NCBI RefSeq assembly: GCF_029277305.1
Contig: NZ_CP119526.1
Source: Guptibacillus hwajinpoensis
GTDB taxonomy: Bacteria > Bacillota > Bacilli > Bacillales > Guptibacillaceae
Reading direction: 5' to 3' (one strand)
Length of the DNA: 64,000 bases
The position numbers and the translations under genes were made by a program. Below are positions 60,017 through 64,000 of the stretch, piece by piece (within the stretch, counting starts at the first letter, position 1; every line of letters starts with the position of its first letter). The notes below the pieces were generated by a model, which was not told the DNA's origin, ran no database searches, and saw only the letters and a list, made by a program, of their open reading frames with translations.

Positions 60017-60317
60017 GAGCTGAGAAGAGGATAGTATTCCTCCTACTACATGCACAGATTGTGTAAAATTTGTAACACCGAATTTAATTATCTTTAATAA
60101 TAACATTGGTAGATAAAGAAGGAAACCTACACTCCCTGTCGAAAATTCTGTTAGCGGACGTTATTTTAGCTACTAGTAAGGCCTTCATTTTATATGGCAA
60201 AAGACACTGTACGTATTGGCTCAATCTTGAAGAAGCAGGAAAAAAGTCTTGAAATATGTTAATATTAGTAAGCACTTATTAGGATTTCAAATTAGTTAGT
60301 TACTGGGAGGATTCAAC

Positions 60318-61208
60318 ATGAGAGTTAGGAAGGCGATCATACCAGCTGCTGGTCTGGGAACAAGGTTCTTACCAGCAACTAAAGCACAACCAAAAGAAAT
60401 GCTACCAATCGTGGACAAGCCAACGATTCAATATATTGTAGAAGAAGCTGTGGCAGCTGGAATTGAAGATATTATCATTGTCAGCGGACGTGGTAAACGC
60501 GCCATTGAAGATCACTTTGATAAATCGTATGAACTTGAAGAAACGCTAATTAAAAAGCAAAAGAACGACATGTTAAAAGAAGTTCAGCAAATTTCTAACC
60601 TTGCGAACATCCACTACATTCGCCAAAAAGAGCCAAAAGGACTTGGCCATGCGATTAATTGTGCAAGCCGTTTTATTGGTAATGAGCCTTTCGCTGTTCT
60701 TCTTGGAGATGATATCGTCAAATCTGATCAGCCTTGTATCGGCCAACTAATGGATAGCTACAATCGCTATCGCACTTCAATTGTAGGCGTTCAACAAGTT
60801 GCAGATGATGCTGTTTCTAAGTACGGTATTATTGCACCAAAAGGTGAGCAAATCGATAATGGCATTATTCCGATTAAATCACTTGTTGAGAAACCATCTC
60901 TTGAAGAGGCACCTTCTAACTACGCCATTCTAGGACGTTACATTTTAACACCAGAAATCTTCTCAATTCTTGAAGATCTCCCTAAAGGAGCTGGTGGCGA
61001 AGTTCAATTAACGGATGCGATCAAAGTGCTGAATGAACAGCAAGCTGTATTCGCACATGAGTTTGAAGGACAGCGTTATGACGTTGGCGATAAATTCGGC
61101 TTCATTAAAGCAACAGTCGACTTCGCTCTTAACCGTACAGACCTCCAAAAAGAAGTTATGAATTATCTAAAACAAGTTGTTGACCATGAATTGACAACAA
61201 AAAAATGA
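60318..61208 (+). CDS. galU: UTP-glucose-1-phosphate uridylyltransferase
   Basis: A 296-residue enzyme (GalU/GtaB) making UDP-glucose from UTP and glucose-1-phosphate. The nucleotide loop AAGLGTRFLPATKAQPKEML is intact, with LLGDDIV (metal Asp) and the substrate motif GRYILTPEIF. GGGAGG precedes the ATG. It is monocistronic with a strong terminator. UDP-glucose feeds both the Leloir exchange and teichoic acid glycosylation, fitting its place between these regions. Confidence 0.96.
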   Translation: MRVRKAIIPAAGLGTRFLPATKAQPKEMLPIVDKPTIQYIVEEAVAAGIEDIIIVSGRGKRAIEDHFDKSYELEETLIKKQKNDMLKEVQQISNLANIHYIRQKEPKGLGHAINCASRFIGNEPFAVLLGDDIVKSDQPCIGQLMDSYNRYRTSIVGVQQVADDAVSKYGIIAPKGEQIDNGIIPIKSLVEKPSLEEAPSNYAILGRYILTPEIFSILEDLPKGAGGEVQLTDAIKVLNEQQAVFAHEFEGQRYDVGDKFGFIKATVDFALNRTDLQKEVMNYLKQVVDHELTTKK

Positions 61209-61210
61209 AC

Positions 61211-61250
61211 AAAAACCGCATGTCCTCTTACCTGAGGACATGCGGTTTTT
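61211..61250. terminator. galU terminator, bidirectional
   Basis: AAAAACCGCATGTCCTC pairs perfectly with GAGGACATGCGGTTTTT around a 6-base loop. It lies between convergent genes and serves both. Confidence 0.92.
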
Positions 61251-61253
61251 CTT

Positions 61254-61619
61254 TTACTTTATTTTCTCGAGCTGTTTTTCTGAAAAATCACCAATCCATG
61301 GAATTTTATACAAATGACCCTGGTACGCTTTTACCATTAATACGATCCAGATAATCATGCTTAGTGGGGGCAAGAGGAAAGACGAAGCTATAACTCCAAT
61401 AACAGGAATAACATTTAGAACAAGACTGACAACGAAAAGTGATCCGAACACGATGCTTGATTGCATAGCGTGAAATCGCACAAATTTGTTTTCCTTTTCA
61501 ATAATAAGAAAAAGAATACCCGTAATGAATCCAAGCGTGTAGGTCAACAGTCCTGCGATGTTTTCTTCCATCCCGTTTGACGTCTTGCGAGGAGTTTGAC
61601 TCTGTTTCCCAGCTTCCAT
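61254..61619 (-). CDS. DUF4870 membrane protein
   Basis: A 121-residue protein with three to four membrane segments. The pattern NIAGLLTYTLGFITGILFLI, FVRFHAMQSS and the final KAYQGHLYKIPWIGDF are hallmarks of the DUF4870/Tic20-like family. Function is unknown. It is convergent with galU and divergent from the LuxR-type regulator, sharing an upstream palindrome region. Confidence 0.88.
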   Translation of the reverse strand: MEAGKQSQTPRKTSNGMEENIAGLLTYTLGFITGILFLIIEKENKFVRFHAMQSSIVFGSLFVVSLVLNVIPVIGVIASSFLLPPLSMIIWIVLMVKAYQGHLYKIPWIGDFSEKQLEKIK

Positions 61620-61691
61620 TTACTTCTCCCCCTTTACTCTTTAAATTCAGAATATTCATTAATTTATTCTATCAAAAGCAGGGATTCCATG

Positions 61692-61713
61692 GTAGTATAC
61701 AAAAGTATACTAC
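61692..61713. promoter_or_regulatory. Perfect 9-bp dyad upstream of LuxR-type gene
   Basis: GTAGTATAC-AAAA-GTATACTAC, a perfect inverted repeat 47 bp upstream of the regulator start and 73 bp from the DUF4870 start. Good candidate operator, possibly autoregulatory. Confidence 0.5.
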
Positions 61714-61759
61714 TTATACGTTTTTTTGTAATTTTATGCATCGGAGAGTGATAGGATAT

Positions 61760-63664
61760 ATGCTTCCAGAACCTTCAATAAATGATGAATCTCCCAAGTC
61801 TTTTCCATTTAATCTAACGAGAGAGAAAGAACTAGCTACTTTCTCTGAATTACTTGATCGCAACGGAAGTGGTATTCTATCCATATTTGGTCAACCGGGG
61901 ACAGGAAAAAGTGAATTAATGATACATTATCAGCGAGAAGCAACTAGAAAAGAAGCCGCCTTCTATCTTGTGAATGCGCAGTACTCAAAAGCGGAACCAG
62001 CTGTTTTTCTTCAAGCACTACTTGAACAGATGGGTGCCTCTAACCCCTATGTCTCAACACTTGAAGCCATTACGATGCACATTCAAAATCTTGAACAACA
62101 GGGGAAAAAATTTGTTATTGCGATCGATTCATATGAGCGTTTTGAAGCGCTTGATGAGTGGTTCAGGCAGTCGTTTCTTCCTTCACTACCTTCGACAACC
62201 ATCCTCATTTTTTGCGGTCGGAAGCCTTTGAATGATTCCTGGCGAGCGTCGATCTGGTACCCTTTTATACACTCCATTGAGTTGAATGGATTTAGTATTG
62301 GGCAATTTGACTTTGCCTTTCAAACACTAGCGCCTGAACTCATCAAAAAAGCATGGCAATTCTCAATAGGAAACCCCTACGCGCTCTCGCTTTGCGTTCA
62401 GAAGCTTAAAGAAACCAACGAATGGAACTCAACTGATGAAAAGTCTATTTACCGAACAGTTGTAAAGGAGTGGCTGAGTGAGTTAGAAGATGATCGACTC
62501 CTTCCGTATATTGAAGTAGCTTCAATCGGTCGTTACACTCAACAAGAAAAGATAGAAGTCATGCTTGATCATCCAATCTCCCGTCATGATTTCGAAGCGC
62601 TCGTTTCACTTTCTTTTTTCGAAGAGACAGAATACGGTTGGAAGCTGAATGCTCTTTTTCAAAGAGCAATGAGAGATGATCTGAAGCGAAGAAAACCTGC
62701 CTACTATCATAAGCTCTGGAAACGAGCACTGATGTATTGTCGAACATTCTTTGAACATGACAGGCTAATGGATTCTTCTGAAATTAGCGAGTTTTTCTAT
62801 TTGCTAGGAGAACCAATGATGCAAGCGGCTCCGTACGATCCAGAATCCCTTTCCACGTACAGTCTATCTTCATCAAATCAGAACGATTGGGCACATATAG
62901 AACCTTACTTAACAGAAAGCTCTTTCTTGAAAGATAAGCCAGATCCCTTTTTGTCGAAAGAAATGATCGAAGCGATCGGTATTCAACACGTGAAGTTGCT
63001 CCGTAACCGCGATGGGGATGTAGCCGGAATGGCTTTCCTTATTCCGATTCAATCGTCAACGCTCCCAAATCTTAAAAGTAGCCCTGTTACACGAAGCTAC
63101 TTCGAAGGACTCCCTTCTATAGAAGAGAAACGAATCATGGCTGCCACAAAACCATTCGGATGGGTCATTCGCTACCTTGGAGTAAAAGATAGCGAACGAA
63201 GCGAGGATCGAAAAGCGCTTCTCTATCACCTTCTCCCACTCGTTCTAACAGATGGAATCCTTGTAGCATCAACACCGCTTACTTTCTATCAATCGTTATT
63301 AGATCAATTTCGCTTCAAAGAAATTCCAGAAGCGAAGCACTTTGACTACGGCCCATCACGACCATCGAAAACATATGAACTAGACTTAAGGAATTCGCGC
63401 CTCCCGCTTTATCTTGAATCCTTTGCAAAAACAATTGGCGTTAATTTAACAGAAACGCCGCTAGATCATTTCAGCTTCACACCAAGGGAAAAAGAAGTCG
63501 TCGAGCTCGTCATCCAGGGTTACTCAAACGCAAATCTCGCAGAAGAACTCTCCCTGAGCGAAGTGACCATTAAAAAGCACCTGAGCCGGATCTATGAAAA
63601 AACGGGAGTAAAGAACCGAACCCAGCTAACGCGGGTAATCATTGGGGGTCAGGCGCGTACCTGA
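61760..63664 (+). CDS. ATPase-domain LuxR-family regulator
   Basis: A 634-residue regulator: an N-terminal STAND/AAA-type ATPase with FGQPGTGKSELM (Walker A 44-51) and FVIAIDSYERF (Walker B), a middle helical part, and a C-terminal LuxR helix-turn-helix (FTPREKEVVELVIQG, LSLSEVTIKKHLSRIYEKTG). I start at ATG 61760-61762 behind ATAGGA; the longer frame reads back through the divergent gene and is not supported. It is shorter than MalT (about 900). The last residues GGQART and TGA come from a GGGGTCAGG palindrome. Its target may be the divergent DUF4870 gene. Confidence 0.87.
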   Translation: MLPEPSINDESPKSFPFNLTREKELATFSELLDRNGSGILSIFGQPGTGKSELMIHYQREATRKEAAFYLVNAQYSKAEPAVFLQALLEQMGASNPYVSTLEAITMHIQNLEQQGKKFVIAIDSYERFEALDEWFRQSFLPSLPSTTILIFCGRKPLNDSWRASIWYPFIHSIELNGFSIGQFDFAFQTLAPELIKKAWQFSIGNPYALSLCVQKLKETNEWNSTDEKSIYRTVVKEWLSELEDDRLLPYIEVASIGRYTQQEKIEVMLDHPISRHDFEALVSLSFFEETEYGWKLNALFQRAMRDDLKRRKPAYYHKLWKRALMYCRTFFEHDRLMDSSEISEFFYLLGEPMMQAAPYDPESLSTYSLSSSNQNDWAHIEPYLTESSFLKDKPDPFLSKEMIEAIGIQHVKLLRNRDGDVAGMAFLIPIQSSTLPNLKSSPVTRSYFEGLPSIEEKRIMAATKPFGWVIRYLGVKDSERSEDRKALLYHLLPLVLTDGILVASTPLTFYQSLLDQFRFKEIPEAKHFDYGPSRPSKTYELDLRNSRLPLYLESFAKTIGVNLTETPLDHFSFTPREKEVVELVIQGYSNANLAEELSLSEVTIKKHLSRIYEKTGVKNRTQLTRVIIGGQART

Positions 63665-63669
63665 CCCCC
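63644..63669 (+). repeat. GGGGTCAGG palindrome overlapping a stop codon
   Basis: GGGGGTCAGGCGCGTACCTG with ACCCCC, a near-perfect 26-base dyad. It encodes GGQART-stop at the end of the LuxR-type regulator and may act as its terminator. Confidence 0.75.
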
Positions 63670-63696
63670 GCTACGTTAATGAGGTGAAGCGCTACA

Positions 63697-64000
63697 ATGA
63701 ACGAAACCGAAATTTATTTAGTTCGCCATGCTCATTCGACATATACATCTGATGAGTATGGAAGAGAACTTTCACAGAAAGGACGAGAGGATCAAGAACG
63801 ACTGACTAACGTAATGAAAAATGTAACTATCGATGCAGTTCTCTCGAGTCCTTATATGCGTGCGGTTCAGACTGTACAAGGAATCGCAGATAACAATGAC
63901 TTAGACATACAGCTTATTGAAGAATTTAAAGAAAGAATTCTCGCACAAGAGCCAGTGGACGATTTTAATAAGGCAATTGAGACTGTCTGGGGTGATGAAA
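63697..64000 (+). CDS. Histidine phosphatase family protein, N-terminal part
   Basis: The first 101 codons of a gene that runs off the right edge. The phosphohistidine motif LVRHAHST is at residues 8-15, and LSSPYMRAVQTVQG with the second catalytic region follows, as in the phosphoglycerate mutase-like superfamily. GAGGTG lies 10 bases before the ATG. The substrate cannot be told from this fragment. Confidence 0.85.
   Translation, partial: MNETEIYLVRHAHSTYTSDEYGRELSQKGREDQERLTNVMKNVTIDAVLSSPYMRAVQTVQGIADNNDLDIQLIEEFKERILAQEPVDDFNKAIETVWGDE

Noticed and set aside
61577..61759. Upstream extension of the LuxR-type regulator
   Set aside because: It overlaps the divergent DUF4870 gene and its promoter region; ATG 61760 has a ribosome site and gives the expected ATPase start.

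Overview
The window looks like a chromosomal segment of a low-to-moderate-GC Firmicute of the Bacillaceae. The signs are strong AGGAGG-type ribosome binding sites, frequent GTG and TTG starts, a Tag-type wall teichoic acid locus, TcaA-like and YheC/D-like proteins, a B. subtilis-style cre site, and repeat families typical of soil or marine Bacillus relatives. I saw no tRNA, rRNA, prophage, transposase or CRISPR.

Layout. 0-9 kb: partial ATP-grasp gene, YdcF-like protein, a giant polytopic membrane protein and a heterodimeric ABC exporter. 9-18 kb: mannose-6-phosphate isomerase with a ROK sugar kinase, a c-di-GMP module (DUF5317 protein, 33-residue membrane peptide, GGDEF/HD-GYP enzyme), a GntR/DUF1648 pair, pyroglutamyl peptidase and an Fe-alcohol dehydrogenase. 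18-29 kb: the most remarkable region. A six-gene minus-strand operon combines an amidoligase/ATP-grasp fusion, a MurF-like ligase, PEP mutase, phosphonopyruvate decarboxylase, a cytidylyltransferase/AEP-transaminase fusion and a Nudix protein. It is flanked by an N-formylglutamate-amidohydrolase-like gene and a variant spermidine-synthase-like gene. 29-33 kb: three zinc-ribbon proteins, two of them with membrane segments. 33-50 kb: a galactoside regulon with two near-identical ABC binding proteins, two permeases, GH35, GH36 and GH42 enzymes, a LacI-type regulator, galK, galT, galE and an M24-like protein that has lost metal ligands. 50-60 kb: second galE and teichoic-acid genes (export ABC, two CDP-glycerol polymerase-type enzymes, tagD, a CDP-alcohol transferase homologue, GT2). 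60-64 kb: galU, a DUF4870 protein, an ATPase-LuxR regulator and a truncated histidine phosphatase.

How the genes work together. The galactoside genes import and split alpha- and beta-galactosides and send galactose through the Leloir pathway to UDP-glucose. The second GalE and GalU can supply nucleotide sugars to envelope glycans next to the tag genes. The 18-27 kb operon should convert phosphoenolpyruvate to 2-aminoethylphosphonate (AEP), activate it as CMP-AEP, and probably couple it to something made by the two amide-forming ligases.

Repeats. Two families recur. One is a roughly 220-bp MITE-like element with AAGGCTCTTTT ends (five long copies, two internally deleted). The other is a GGGGTCAGG-type palindrome, often part of a two-hairpin terminator cassette. 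Copies of these repeats form the last codons and stop of at least four genes.
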